64,000 bases of DNA from Lawsonibacter celer (GTDB taxonomy: Bacteria; Bacillota; Clostridia; Oscillospirales; Oscillospiraceae): the NCBI RefSeq assembly GCF_014281125.1, contig NZ_JACOEA010000008.1, forward strand, positions 23,379-87,378. Reading direction: 5' to 3'. A model generated the notes under the pieces. That model saw only the letters and a program-made list of their open reading frames with translations. It did not search any database and was not told the DNA's origin. The translations under genes were made by a program, and so were the position numbers. Shown one piece after another: positions 52,172-61,514 of this stretch; position 1 is the first letter of the stretch, and the number at the start of each line of letters is the position of its first letter.

Positions 52172-53051
52172 AGACGATGCGGACCGCCTTCTGACAGTTC
52201 TCGATTTCCGCCGTCTTGGGCGCGCCGCCGAACTCCCCGTCCAGGGTCCAGGGAAGCGCGTTCGGACAGGTGATTTTCAGGCGGGAGGTGCGATAGCTGG
52301 TGACCAGGCCCTGGTCGTCCGGGGACATGGTGAGCAGGGCCTTGATGATGGCCTGCAGCTGGATCGGATTCTGGGGCTGCCGGACCAGGATTACCTCAAA
52401 AATACCGTCGTCCAGCTCCACAGGCTGGGTGGGCATTCCTTTAAATCCGCCTACGGACACGGTGTTTGACACCATGCCGTAGCAGTACCCCCCCACCTCC
52501 ATGCCCCCGTCGTGCTCCACGGTGAGGGGATAGGACTGGATGGAGCTGATGCGGGTGACGCTCTCCAGCAGATAGGCCAGATGGCCGAACATGCTCTTAA
52601 ACGGCTGAGGCGTATTGTAGGCCACGTCGGTAAAGGCCCCGAAGGCGGCCACATAGATAAAAAACCGCTCGTTGAACCGGCCGATGTCCACCGGCCGGGG
52701 AATCCCTGCGGCCGCGGTGCGGGCCATATTCTCCATACCCCGGGGCAGGTGCAGATTCTTGGCAAAATCATTGGTGGTCCCAGCCGGCACATAGCCGATT
52801 TCCGGCCGGTCCTCCCGCTCCATCAGGCCGGTGACCACCTCATGGAGCGTGCCATCTCCGCCGGCGCAGATGATACGGTCAAACTCGCCGCCCAGCCGGG
52901 CGGCCACCGCGGCGGCATCCCCCGCCCCCTGGGTAGGGTGGGCGGTGACCTGCCAGCCAGCCTTGGTAAACAGGTCCAGCATGGCGGGCAGGCGGGTCTT
53001 TACCTGACCCTTGCCCGCATAGGCGTTATAGATAAACAGCAGTTTTTTCAT
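52161..53051 (-). CDS. Diacylglycerol/lipid kinase family protein (YegS/DgkB-like)
   Basis: A 296-aa ATP-dependent lipid kinase. The catalytic N-domain has NAYAGKGQ, the DAAAVAARLGGEFDRIICAGGDGTLHEVV nucleotide site with GGDGT and EIGYVPAGTTNDFAK. The C-domain is the beta-sandwich with DDGIFEVILVR. GGAGG precedes the ATG. DgkB of Bacillus returns diacylglycerol from lipoteichoic acid synthesis to phosphatidic acid; the same use here is inferred. It overlaps the phosphoesterase gene. Confidence 0.92.
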   Translation of the reverse strand: MKKLLFIYNAYAGKGQVKTRLPAMLDLFTKAGWQVTAHPTQGAGDAAAVAARLGGEFDRIICAGGDGTLHEVVTGLMEREDRPEIGYVPAGTTNDFAKNLHLPRGMENMARTAAAGIPRPVDIGRFNERFFIYVAAFGAFTDVAYNTPQPFKSMFGHLAYLLESVTRISSIQSYPLTVEHDGGMEVGGYCYGMVSNTVSVGGFKGMPTQPVELDDGIFEVILVRQPQNPIQLQAIIKALLTMSPDDQGLVTSYRTSRLKITCPNALPWTLDGEFGGAPKTAEIENCQKAVRIVYGR

Positions 53052-53092
53052 GCTTCCTCCGTTGGTCTGCCAATTCGGCGCTTAATAGAGAT

Positions 53093-53120
53093 ATTATAAC
53101 GGCTCAGCGAAAAAAAACAA
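53093..53120 (-). promoter_or_regulatory. Promoter for the lipid kinase operon
   Basis: On the minus strand, TTGTTT (53115-53120) and TATAAT (53093-53098) with 16-bp spacing. Confidence 0.55.
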
Positions 53121-53160
53121 CCTGCCAATTGTGAACAATAGGGATTTCCCGGCCTCAGTC

Positions 53161-53189
53161 TTGCTTTTCCGGCCCGAACCCGTTAAAAT
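53161..53189 (+). promoter_or_regulatory. Promoter for azlCD and the CoA-transferase
   Basis: TTGCTT (53161-53166) and TAAAAT (53184-53189) with 17-bp spacing, 51 bp before azlC. Confidence 0.6.
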
Positions 53190-53239
53190 AGATTGCTATC
53201 AGAAACAAATCCGCACGCACAAGGAAGTGACGCGCTTTC

Positions 53240-53968
53240 ATGGACCGCAAAGCCCTTGCCGCCGCCTTTCCGGTAACCGTGCCGGTGCTGATGGGATATC
53301 TCTCCATCGGCATTGCCTTCGGCCTGATGCTGGAACGGATCGGCTATAATTTTATCTGGGCCTTCTTTATGTCTCTGACCATCTACGCGGGCTCGGGACA
53401 GTATTTGGGGGTCAGCCTGCTGGAGACGGCGGCCACCCTGGGCACGGTGGCCCTGATGACCTTTCTCATCAATTTCCGTCACCTGGTCTACGGTCTGTCC
53501 ATGCTGGAGAAATTCCGGGGCATGGGCATCCGCAAGCTGTACATGATCTTTTCCCTCACGGACGAGACTTACGCACTACTGGCCTCCGCCCAGGCGCCGG
53601 TCGGGGTGAATCCCAAGGATTTTTACTTTGCCATTGCCCTGCTGGACCATGCCTATTGGATTTTGGGCTCGGTGATCGGGGCGGTGGCCGGAGCGCTGCT
53701 GCCCATCGACATCACCGGGATTGACTTTGCCATGACCGCCCTGTTTGTGGTGATCGCCGTGGATCAGTGGAAGGCCTACAAAAAGCATTTCCCCGCTGTG
53801 CTGGGCGGGGCGGTCACCGTGCTCTTTCTGATTGTGCTGGGCTATTTCTTCGGCCAGCAGCAGATGCTGCTCATCTCTCTGGGGGTCATCGTGCTGGTGC
53901 TGCTGATCTTCCGGGACAAGCTGGAGGAGACTCCGGCCGCCGAAGGGGAGGAGGGCGCGCCATGCTGA
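53240..53968 (+). CDS. azlC: AzlC-family branched-chain amino acid exporter, large subunit
   Basis: A 242-aa membrane permease subunit with about six hydrophobic segments. Hallmarks are VLMGYLSIGIAFGLMLE, FMSLTIYAGSGQYLGVSLL, INFRHLVYGLSM and FSLTDETYAL. With AzlD it forms an exporter for branched-chain amino acids or analogues. The ATG is preceded by AAGGAAGTG. The azlD ATG overlaps its stop. Confidence 0.95.
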   Translation: MDRKALAAAFPVTVPVLMGYLSIGIAFGLMLERIGYNFIWAFFMSLTIYAGSGQYLGVSLLETAATLGTVALMTFLINFRHLVYGLSMLEKFRGMGIRKLYMIFSLTDETYALLASAQAPVGVNPKDFYFAIALLDHAYWILGSVIGAVAGALLPIDITGIDFAMTALFVVIAVDQWKAYKKHFPAVLGGAVTVLFLIVLGYFFGQQQMLLISLGVIVLVLLIFRDKLEETPAAEGEEGAPC

Positions 53969-54294
53969 CCGCCGGACAGGCCGCTGCCGCCATTGCCGTG
54001 ATGGCAGGGGTCACCTTTCTGACCCGGGTGCTCCCCTTTCTGCTCTTTGACCGGGGGGAGTCGCCTCCCAAAATTGTGCTCTATCTGGGCCGTATGCTGC
54101 CCCCGGCCGTGATTGCCATGCTCATCATTTATTGCCTCAGGGGCATCTCCTTTTCCGCCCCGGCCGGGTGGGCGCCCCAGCTGATCGCCGTGGGGGCGGT
54201 GGTGGGGCTGCACCTGTGGAAGCACAACAACCTGCTGTCCATTTTCGGCGGGACCATTCTGTATATGGTGCTGGTCCAGGCCGTATTTGTGTGA
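53962..54294 (+). CDS. azlD: AzlD-family branched-chain amino acid exporter, small subunit
   Basis: A 110-aa membrane protein with about four helices. It carries the family pattern [32 protein letters not shown] and a C-terminal HKNN-like [17 protein letters not shown]. It overlaps azlC by 7 bp, with GAGGAGG upstream. The CoA-transferase gene starts 26 bp later in the same direction. Confidence 0.95.
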   Translation: MLTAGQAAAAIAVMAGVTFLTRVLPFLLFDRGESPPKIVLYLGRMLPPAVIAMLIIYCLRGISFSAPAGWAPQLIAVGAVVGLHLWKHNNLLSIFGGTILYMVLVQAVFV

Positions 54295-54320
54295 TTGATC
54301 TTCAGAAAGGAGCTTTTCCC

Positions 54321-55670
54321 ATGGATTACCGCGCTGCCTATCAGAGCAAGCTTACCACCGCCCAGGAGGCGGTCAAGCTGGTCAAAACCGGCGACTGGGT
54401 GGACTACGGCTTCGGCACCAGCCATCCCCCCGTGCTGGACCAGGCCCTGGGCGAACGCATGACGGCGGACGAGCGCCTGACCGACATCCACTTCCGGGGC
54501 GCCATCGCCATGTTCCGCCCGGCGGTCACCCAGATCCCCAACGCGGAGGAGCGCATCACCTGGAACGCCTGGCACACCGGCGGCATTGAGCGCAAGCTGA
54601 TGGACTCCGGCTTTGTGTTCTACAACCCCCTGCGCTACTCCGAGCTGCCCAGGCTCTACCGGGAGAACATCCGGCATGTGGACGTGGCCATGCTCCAGGT
54701 CTCCCCCATGGACGAGCACGGCTGGTTCAGCTTCGGCCTAAACGTGTCTCACCTGGCTGCCCTGTGCGAGGTGGCGGACAAGATTATCCTGGAGGTCAAC
54801 CGGAACATGCCCGTCTGCCTGGGCGGGTTTGAGACCGGCATCCACATCGACCAGGTGGACTGCGTGATAGAGGGGGACAACGCCCCCATCCCGGAGCTGA
54901 AGAACGCCGCCCCCAGTCCGGTGGACCTGGCGGTGGCCCGGCTGGTGGTGCCCGAAATTTGCGACGGCGCCTGTCTGCAGCTGGGCATCGGCGGCATGCC
55001 CAACGCCGTGGGCAGCCTGATCGCCCAGTCCGACCTGAGGGATCTGGGTGTACATACCGAGATGTACGTGGACGCCTTTGTGGAGATGGCCGAAGCGGGC
55101 AAAATCACCGGCCGGTACAAGGCTCTGGATAAAGGCCGCCAGGCCTTTGCCTTTGCCTGGGGTACCCAAAAGCTCTATGACTACATTCACCGCAATCCGG
55201 AGATAATGGGCGCACCGGTAAGCTATGTCAACGACATCGGCAACATCTCCGCCCTAGACAACTTTATCTCCATCAACAGCGCCGTGAATGTGGACCTGTT
55301 CGGCCAGGTGGCCTCCGAGACCGCAGGCACCCGCCACATCAGCGGCGCGGGCGGCCAACTGGACTTTGTTATGGGCGCGCACCTGTCCAGAGGGGGCAAG
55401 AGTTTTATCTGCATTTCCTCCACCATCACAGGCAAGGACGGTACGGTGAAGAGCCGCATTGTCCCCACCCTGCCCAACGGTGCGGTGGTCACAGCCACTC
55501 GCTCCAACCTGCAGTATCTGGTCACGGAGTATGGCAAGGTGAATCTGAAGGGCACCAGCATGTGGCAGCGCACGCAGGCCATCATCTCCGTGGCCCACCC
55601 GGACTTCCGGGAGGAGCTGATCGCCCAGGCCGAGCGGCTGCACATCTGGCGCCGCTCCAACAAGCGCTGA
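54321..55670 (+). CDS. but: Butyryl-CoA:acetate CoA-transferase-like protein
   Basis: A 449-aa family I CoA-transferase that would exchange CoA between butyryl-CoA and acetate, the last step of butyrate formation in many gut Firmicutes. It opens with [33 protein letters not shown]. The active-site block [13 protein letters not shown]...DLGVHTEMY has the catalytic Glu at about 247, and [12 protein letters not shown] closes the CoA site. Substrate could also be propionyl or other short acyl-CoA. AAAGGAG lies before the ATG. Adjacency to azlCD suggests a link with branched-chain amino acid metabolism. Confidence 0.85.
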   Translation: MDYRAAYQSKLTTAQEAVKLVKTGDWVDYGFGTSHPPVLDQALGERMTADERLTDIHFRGAIAMFRPAVTQIPNAEERITWNAWHTGGIERKLMDSGFVFYNPLRYSELPRLYRENIRHVDVAMLQVSPMDEHGWFSFGLNVSHLAALCEVADKIILEVNRNMPVCLGGFETGIHIDQVDCVIEGDNAPIPELKNAAPSPVDLAVARLVVPEICDGACLQLGIGGMPNAVGSLIAQSDLRDLGVHTEMYVDAFVEMAEAGKITGRYKALDKGRQAFAFAWGTQKLYDYIHRNPEIMGAPVSYVNDIGNISALDNFISINSAVNVDLFGQVASETAGTRHISGAGGQLDFVMGAHLSRGGKSFICISSTITGKDGTVKSRIVPTLPNGAVVTATRSNLQYLVTEYGKVNLKGTSMWQRTQAIISVAHPDFREELIAQAERLHIWRRSNKR

Positions 55671-55700
55671 GGGACAGATTGCGTTTTTGCCAGAATACGA

Positions 55701-55740
55701 AAAGCGCTGGAAGGACGAAGCGGTCCTTCCAGCGCTTTTT
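55701..55740. terminator. Bidirectional terminator between but and lplA
   Basis: Sixteen-bp stem (55701-55716 with 55723-55738) with 6-nt loop and trailing T5; converging genes on both sides. Confidence 0.92.
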
Positions 55741-55766
55741 CTGTTCCTTTTACCGCCCGGACAGCC

Positions 55767-56753
55767 TCAGCAGAGCAGGGCGTCCAGCAGCTGCTCCGCC
55801 GTGATCCCGGCAAAGTACTGCCCCACGTCGGCCGCCGCCAGGACGGGGCGCAGAGCTTGGGCATCCAGGGGCTGACCCATGAGCCGGGCGGCCAGCCGGC
55901 TGGAATCGCCGTTGCCGAAATAGTCTCCATAGAAGCACAGCCCGCTCAGTCTGCCGTTCTCCAGGTCCATGTGAATTTCCAGGCCTCCCACCCCCTCAAT
56001 CCGTCGCCGCTTCACAATGCGGCAGGCCGGGGAGGCCCCGTAGTTCCACTCCCAGGTGGAGTAAACCTCCCGCCGCAGGTGGTCCACCTCGGCCAGCTCC
56101 CCGTCCGTCAGAATGTACGGCTTCAGGTCGTAGGCGCGGAACATATGGTCCCGCAGAATACTCCAGAACGCCCGGGTCGTCATGCCTTCCGGCGCGTATG
56201 GCTTGATATTGGTCACCCGGCTGCGCACAGATTTCAGGCCCTTGGATTCTATTTTATCCGTCTTTACCGCCAGCGCCTGTCCGATTGCCTCCAGGTCCGA
56301 GTGAAACATCAGCGTACCGTGGTGCATCACATGTCCGTGCTTCATATATTGGGCGTTTCCGGAAAACTTTTTCCCCTCAATGGTCATGTCATTCCGCCCA
56401 TTGATCTCCGCCGGCACCCCGATGCTGTGCAGCGCCTCCACCACAGGGCGGCAGAAGGAGGCGAAATCAAAGCTGCTCCCCTCATAGCCGCTGACAAAGG
56501 TAAAATTAATGTTTCCAAGGTCATGGTAGACGGCCCCGCCGCCGGACAGCCGGCGCACCACTTTGACGCCGTGCTCCTTTACATAGCCGGCGTTTACCTC
56601 TTCCACCGTGTTCTGATGTTTGCCGACAATAACGGCCCTGTCGTTCTGCCAGAGCATGAAGCAGTCCTCCCGCGGCCCGAGCCTGTCAAAGACATACTGT
56701 TCCAGCGCCAGGTTCCACTCCGGATCAAGCTGTTGACTTTCAATATAGTACAT
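55767..56753 (-). CDS. lplA: Lipoate-protein ligase A
   Basis: A 328-aa ligase that activates free lipoate with ATP and attaches it to lipoyl domains. The catalytic domain has WQNDRAVIVGKHQNTVEEVN, the lipoate loop RRLSGGGAVYHDLGN and the GKKFSGNAQ lysine region; the C-terminal accessory domain is present. The ATG at 56753 is preferred (GTGAGG 6 nt upstream) over a GTG four codons earlier. It is the last gene of the 2-oxo-acid dehydrogenase run, whose E2 and E3 carry its substrates. Confidence 0.95.
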   Translation of the reverse strand: MYYIESQQLDPEWNLALEQYVFDRLGPREDCFMLWQNDRAVIVGKHQNTVEEVNAGYVKEHGVKVVRRLSGGGAVYHDLGNINFTFVSGYEGSSFDFASFCRPVVEALHSIGVPAEINGRNDMTIEGKKFSGNAQYMKHGHVMHHGTLMFHSDLEAIGQALAVKTDKIESKGLKSVRSRVTNIKPYAPEGMTTRAFWSILRDHMFRAYDLKPYILTDGELAEVDHLRREVYSTWEWNYGASPACRIVKRRRIEGVGGLEIHMDLENGRLSGLCFYGDYFGNGDSSRLAARLMGQPLDAQALRPVLAAADVGQYFAGITAEQLLDALLC

Positions 56754-56829
56754 GATATTCCTCACTTTTTATGGCCGGGGTATTGGGCGCAGGCCGGACA
56801 GCCCGGGGACGGCACCTCCGCGCAGCCGG

Positions 56830-57420
56830 TCAGCGCCCAAAGGGGGCAAGCGCCTGCGCAGCGATCTGCGCCATATGCTCATGGCCGGGCAGGTTGGGGT
56901 GCAGCCCATCCTCCAAATAGTAATCCCGCAGCGCTTTTCCCTCCCGGGCCGCGGCCTGGGGCAGGCCCCGGGCAAAGTCCAAGGCAGGGAATCCGAATGC
57001 GGCGCACAGTCCGCGCAGCCATCCGGCATATTCCTCCCCCTGCCGCCCGGCCCGCTCCAGGTCGATAAAGTCCATCCAGTCCCGCCGGACAGGCGGGCAG
57101 ACGGGCGGCGGCACCCCTATCACAGGGACCAGCCCCAGGCTGCAGGTCAAATGCGCCAGGCAGCCCAAGTTCGCCTTGGCTCCCGCCAGGTCGCCGCCGT
57201 AGAGGATGTCGTTGCCCCCGCCCATCAAAAAGACCAGGTCTGGCTGTACAGCCTTTACCTCCGGGAAAAAGGCCGCCAGCATCCCGCCCGTGGTGTTGCC
57301 GTTGACCGCGCGGTTAAACAGCTCCAGGCCGACCTGGGCAGCCGCCAGCGCCGGCCAGGTCCGGCCGCGCGGCAGCGCAAAACCAAAGGTAAGGCTGTCC
57401 CCAAGGCAGAGAAGTCTCAT
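56830..57420 (-). CDS. SGNH/GDSL-family hydrolase
   Basis: A 196-aa cytoplasmic serine esterase or thioesterase. The blocks are LCLGDSLTFG (Ser8), NGNTTGGM, GGGNDI and LEDGLHPNLPGHEHMA (Asp/His). All SGNH catalytic residues are present; no signal peptide. The start lies 3 bp after the E3 stop with little ribosome-binding signal, implying translational coupling. The substrate is unknown; its position between E3 and lplA is unusual. Confidence 0.9.
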   Translation of the reverse strand: MRLLCLGDSLTFGFALPRGRTWPALAAAQVGLELFNRAVNGNTTGGMLAAFFPEVKAVQPDLVFLMGGGNDILYGGDLAGAKANLGCLAHLTCSLGLVPVIGVPPPVCPPVRRDWMDFIDLERAGRQGEEYAGWLRGLCAAFGFPALDFARGLPQAAAREGKALRDYYLEDGLHPNLPGHEHMAQIAAQALAPFGR

Positions 57421-57423
57421 CTC

Positions 57424-59151
57424 TTACAGGGAGTTGACGGCCCGGCCGGTCCAGGCGGCCATAAAGGCCTCGCCGATGGCCTCGCTGACAGTGGGATGGG
57501 GGTGGATGCTGTGGATGAGCTCCTCCGCGGTCAGCTCGTTGTTCATGGCCACGGAGAGCTCCCCGATCATGTCCGTGACGTGCAGCCCATACAGATGGAC
57601 GCCCAGGATCTCACCGGTATCCCCGTCTAGGATGACCTTGAACAGGCCGGAGGTGTCGCCCTCTGCAAGGGACTTTCCGTTGCCCGCCAGGCTGAATTTG
57701 CCGACCTTTACGTTTGCGCACTTCTCCCGGGCCTTTTCCTCGGTCAGGCCGATACAGGCGATCTCCGGCTCCAGATAAATGCAGGACGGGATGCGGTCGT
57801 AATTCATGCGCTCGTCGCCGCCCAGAATATTGGCCAAGGCCACCATGCCCTCGTGGGAGGCGGTATGGGCCAGCATGACCTTTCCGTTCACGTCGCCGAT
57901 GGCGTAGATGTTCTCAATATTGGTGCGCAGATGGTCGTCGGTCCTGATATTGCGCTTTTCAAACTCCAGGCCGATGCTCTCTGCGTTCAGGCCGGCGGTG
58001 TTGGCCACGCGGCCCACACACATGAGGACGCACTCGGCCTTGACCTCTTTGCTTTGGCCCCCCAACTCGTAATAGACCGTGTTGTCCTTGACCTTGGCCA
58101 CCTTGGCGCCCAGTTGGAAGCTCACGCCCTCCTTGGCCAGGCGCTTCTGGGCCAGCTTGGAGACCTCGGGGTCCACCATGGGCAGGATGTGGTCCATCAG
58201 CTCCAGGACTGTGACCTTGGCGCCCAGCTTACTCAGCAGGAAAGCAAACTCCACGCCGATTACGCCGCCGCCGATGACCGCGATGCTCTCCGGCACATGG
58301 CCCAAATTCAGGGCCTCCGTAGAGGTGAGCAGATTGTTTCTGCCCTCTACCGCGATGAAGGGGGGCATAAAGACATCCGAGCCGGTGGCAACGATAAAGT
58401 ACTCGGAGGTAATCCGCTTGTCCCCTACCTGGATGGTGTGGGTATCCACAAAGGAGGCCCTTCCGTTCTCAATGGCCACCTTGTTGCCCTTGAGCAGCAT
58501 CTGCACGCCGCCGGTCAGGGTCTTGACTGTCTGGTTCTTGCGCGCCTGCAGGGCGGCCATATTTACCTTCAGCCGGGCGGGGTCCACCCCCTCAATGCCG
58601 AAGGCGGCGGCCTCCCTGACGGCGCTGAGCCGCTCAGCGGTGACGATCATCGCCTTGGTGGGAATACACCCCACGTTCAGGCAGGTGCCGCCGAAGTACT
58701 TCTCCTCCACAATGCAGGTCCTTTTCCCCATCTGGGCGGCCCTGATGGCGGTCTCGTATCCGCCGGGTCCGGCGCCAATGACGGTGACCTCATAGTCGTA
58801 TGCTGCAGCCGGGGCGGCGACAGGAGCCGCGTACTCCGCCGGGGCGGCGGTGGCCGCCGGAGCGGGAGCGCCCCCCCCTCCGGCGGCGGCCAAGGCGGCA
58901 TCCGGGTCCTCGCCGGGCCGCCCCACCACGGCGATGGGGGTAAATACGTCGGCGAACTCCCCCTCGCCCAGCATTACTTTGAGCAGTGTGCCGTCCTCAG
59001 TGGCCTCTACCGGCATGGTGGTCTTATCGGTGTTGATCTCAAAGAGCACTTCGCCCTTCTTTACCGTCTCGCCCACCTGCCTGTGCCACTTGACCAGCTC
59101 GCCCTCGTCCATATTAAAGCCCAGCTTGGGCATAATAATAATTTCTGCCAT
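57424..59151 (-). CDS. lpdA: Dihydrolipoyl dehydrogenase (E3) with N-terminal lipoyl domain
   Basis: A 575-aa flavoprotein that reoxidises dihydrolipoyl groups with NAD+. Residues 1-80 form a lipoyl domain (lipoyl Lys43 in NTDKTTM), then an Ala/Pro linker. FAD motif GAGPGG is at about 126, the redox disulfide GTCLNVGC at Cys157/Cys162, and a central NAD+ motif follows. The C-terminal HPHPTVSE (about 550-557) gives the His-Glu dyad. The lipoyl domain is close to that of the adjacent E2. Part of a four-gene dehydrogenase cluster. Confidence 0.96.
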   Translation of the reverse strand: MAEIIIMPKLGFNMDEGELVKWHRQVGETVKKGEVLFEINTDKTTMPVEATEDGTLLKVMLGEGEFADVFTPIAVVGRPGEDPDAALAAAGGGGAPAPAATAAPAEYAAPVAAPAAAYDYEVTVIGAGPGGYETAIRAAQMGKRTCIVEEKYFGGTCLNVGCIPTKAMIVTAERLSAVREAAAFGIEGVDPARLKVNMAALQARKNQTVKTLTGGVQMLLKGNKVAIENGRASFVDTHTIQVGDKRITSEYFIVATGSDVFMPPFIAVEGRNNLLTSTEALNLGHVPESIAVIGGGVIGVEFAFLLSKLGAKVTVLELMDHILPMVDPEVSKLAQKRLAKEGVSFQLGAKVAKVKDNTVYYELGGQSKEVKAECVLMCVGRVANTAGLNAESIGLEFEKRNIRTDDHLRTNIENIYAIGDVNGKVMLAHTASHEGMVALANILGGDERMNYDRIPSCIYLEPEIACIGLTEEKAREKCANVKVGKFSLAGNGKSLAEGDTSGLFKVILDGDTGEILGVHLYGLHVTDMIGELSVAMNNELTAEELIHSIHPHPTVSEAIGEAFMAAWTGRAVNSL

Positions 59152-59163
59152 GTCCCCTTCTCC

Positions 59164-60498
59164 CTACAGCAAGATCTTCACCGGATGCTCCAGCAGGTCC
59201 TTCATGTACTCCACAAACTGGGAGGCCAGCAAACCGTCGATGAGCCGGTGGTCCACAGAAAGCTGGATGTTCATCATGGGGCGGATTGCAATTACATCCT
59301 CGCCATTTTCATCGGTAACCACCACAGGCGTCTTGCGCACAGAGCTGACAGACAGGATCGCCGCCTCGGGGGCGTTGATGACGGCGGTAAAGTTGCCGAT
59401 GCCGAACATGCCCAGGTTGGAGATGGAGAAGGTGCCCTCGCTGTACTCCGCCGGAGCCAGGCGGCCCTCTCTGCCGCGGGCAACCAGATCCCTGGACTCC
59501 GCGGCCACATCGGTGAGCGTTTTGTTCTGCACGTTCTTGATGACCGGGACCACCAGGCCGTTGCTGCCGGCCACAGCGGTGCCGATGTTGATGGACTTGT
59601 AGTAGACGATCTGGTCGTCCTTCAGGGACACATTGATCTCCGGAAATTTCTTGAGGGCCTTGCAGGCGGCCATGGTGAGCAGATCGGAGACCGCGATCTT
59701 GACCTCGCTGGTCTCGTTCAGCTCCTTGCGGAAGGCGGTAAGGGCGGTGGTGTCCACCGCGTCGGTAAAGTACACGTGGGGCGCGCTCACCTTGGACTGG
59801 GCCAGCTTATCGCCGATGATTCTGCGCACTCCCTTGTAGGGCGCGGTGGAGGCGACCTGCAGCGTCTCGCTGGATGCTGCGGCCGCAGGCGCGGCGGCAG
59901 CGGCCTTCTCCACGTCGGCCTTCATAATCTTTCCGGCCACGCCGGTGCCCTGTACCGAGGCCAGATCCACGCCCTTCTGCTCAGCCACCCTGCGGGCCAG
60001 CGGGGACGCCTTGATGTCCTTGTAAGTAATACCGCCCTGGAATCCGGTGCCCTTGATGCCAGCCAAGGAAGCAGGATCAATGCCCTCGTCGCGGACCAGC
60101 TTTTTGGCCTTGGGGGTGAGCTTCAGATCCCTGATGTCCACAGCGGCGTTCCCGGGGACGGCGGCCGGAGCCGCAGGGGCCTCCGCCGCAGGGGCAGCTG
60201 GAGCGGCCGGGGCGTTGTCCCCGCCGGCGGCCGCCGCCAGAGCGGCGTCCGCATCCTCGCCCGGCTGACCGATAACCGCAATGGGCGTAAACACGTCGGC
60301 AAACGCGCCCTCCTCCAGCAGGATTTTCAGCACCACGCCGTCCTCGGTGGCCTCTACGGGCATGGTGGTCTTATCGGTGTTGATCTCGAAGAACTCCTCG
60401 CCCTTCCTGATGGGATCGCCCACCTGCTTGTGCCACTTGACCAGCTGGCCCTCATCCATATTGAAGCCCAGCTTGGGCATAATAATGACTTCTGCCAT
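59164..60498 (-). CDS. 2-oxo acid dehydrogenase E2 acyltransferase with two tandem subunit-binding domains
   Basis: A 444-aa core of the complex, which takes the acyl group from E1 and passes it to CoA. The lipoyl domain spans 1-80 (Lys43). After an Ala/Pro linker there appear to be two peripheral-subunit-binding domains, about 127-163 (LTPKAKKLVRDEGIDPASL) and 165-199 (ASPLARRVAEQKGVDLASV). The catalytic domain ends with DHRLIDG (416-422; His417 and Asp421). Gaps to E1-beta and E3 are 12 bp each. The acyl substrate (acetyl from pyruvate or acetoin) is inferred from the E1 subunits. Confidence 0.93.
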   Translation of the reverse strand: MAEVIIMPKLGFNMDEGQLVKWHKQVGDPIRKGEEFFEINTDKTTMPVEATEDGVVLKILLEEGAFADVFTPIAVIGQPGEDADAALAAAAGGDNAPAAPAAPAAEAPAAPAAVPGNAAVDIRDLKLTPKAKKLVRDEGIDPASLAGIKGTGFQGGITYKDIKASPLARRVAEQKGVDLASVQGTGVAGKIMKADVEKAAAAAPAAAASSETLQVASTAPYKGVRRIIGDKLAQSKVSAPHVYFTDAVDTTALTAFRKELNETSEVKIAVSDLLTMAACKALKKFPEINVSLKDDQIVYYKSINIGTAVAGSNGLVVPVIKNVQNKTLTDVAAESRDLVARGREGRLAPAEYSEGTFSISNLGMFGIGNFTAVINAPEAAILSVSSVRKTPVVVTDENGEDVIAIRPMMNIQLSVDHRLIDGLLASQFVEYMKDLLEHPVKILL

Positions 60499-60510
60499 GG
60501 TGACTCCTCC

Positions 60511-61491
60511 TTAAACCATTTCCCGTATCTTGGCCGCGATTGACTTGTCGTCGGGAATCAGCGGGAACTCCAGGGCGGGGCTGAAGGGCAGGGGTACGTT
60601 CCCGGTACCCAGGCGCTGCACGGGGGCCTCCAGATCATAGAACACGTCGGGCATGATGCGGGCGGCGATCTCGCCGCTGATGCCGAAGTCGACGTGCCCT
60701 TCGTCCACGATGAGCAGCTTGCCGGTCTTCTTTACAGACCGGATGATGGTCTCGGTGTCCAGCGGCACGATGGTGCGCAGGTCGATGAGCTCGGCGTGGA
60801 TGCCCTCCTGCGCCAGCTTTTTCACGGCCTTCTCGGCCTTGATGGTCATCATGGAGTTGGCCACCACGGTGATGTCGGAGCCCTCGGTCACAATGCGTGC
60901 CTTGCCGAAGGGGATGCAGACGTCCTCACCCTCGTCGGGCACATCGTCAAACTTGGTGGTGTAGAGCATCTTGTGCTCAAAGAAAATGACAGGATTGTTG
61001 TCGCGGATGGCGGTCTTCAGAAGACCCTTGCACTCGCCGGCGGTGGAGGGCAGGACCACCTTTACCCCGGGGATGTGGGCCGCCCAGGCATGAATGGACT
61101 GGGAGTGCTGGGCCGCAGAGGAGCGGCCTCCGCCCAGGGGCATACGCACCACCATGGGCACGCTGCACTGACCGCCCGACATATAGGTGATTTTGGCCAT
61201 CTGGTTGAACAGCTGGTCGCCGCACACCATCATGAAGTCGGCGAACATCAGCTCTACAACGGGCCGCAGGCCGGTCAGGGCCGCGCCCACGCCCATGCCC
61301 ACAAACCCCTGCTCGGAGATGGGGGTATCTTTGACGCGCAGGTCGCCGTACTTGTCCCGTAGGCCCACGGTACATTTGAAGTTGCCGCCGATGACGCCGA
61401 TGTCCTCGCCCATCTGGAATACGGTGGAGTCACGGGCCATCTCCTCGTCCAGTGCCTCACGGATGGCGTCTCTAACCATCAATTCTCTCAT
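60511..61491 (-). CDS. acoB: TPP-dependent dehydrogenase E1 component, beta subunit (AcoB/PdhB-like)
   Basis: A 326-aa transketolase-like subunit. RDAIREALDEEMARDSTVFQMGEDIGVIGG, ISEQGFVGMGVGAALTGLRPVVELMFADF and the later FFEHKMLY and DLRTIVPLDTETI segments are typical of E1-beta. It pairs with the AcoA-like alpha subunit encoded just upstream. GGAGG lies 9 nt before the ATG. Confidence 0.93.
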   Translation of the reverse strand: MRELMVRDAIREALDEEMARDSTVFQMGEDIGVIGGNFKCTVGLRDKYGDLRVKDTPISEQGFVGMGVGAALTGLRPVVELMFADFMMVCGDQLFNQMAKITYMSGGQCSVPMVVRMPLGGGRSSAAQHSQSIHAWAAHIPGVKVVLPSTAGECKGLLKTAIRDNNPVIFFEHKMLYTTKFDDVPDEGEDVCIPFGKARIVTEGSDITVVANSMMTIKAEKAVKKLAQEGIHAELIDLRTIVPLDTETIIRSVKKTGKLLIVDEGHVDFGISGEIAARIMPDVFYDLEAPVQRLGTGNVPLPFSPALEFPLIPDDKSIAAKIREMV

Positions 61492-61514
61492 TGCTTTTTA
61501 CCTCCATTCCTCAC

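Noticed and set aside
57853..60543. About 896-codon open frame antisense to the E3 and E2 genes
   Set aside because: It spans two well-supported genes and their spacer, with low-complexity composition; a codon-bias artefact.
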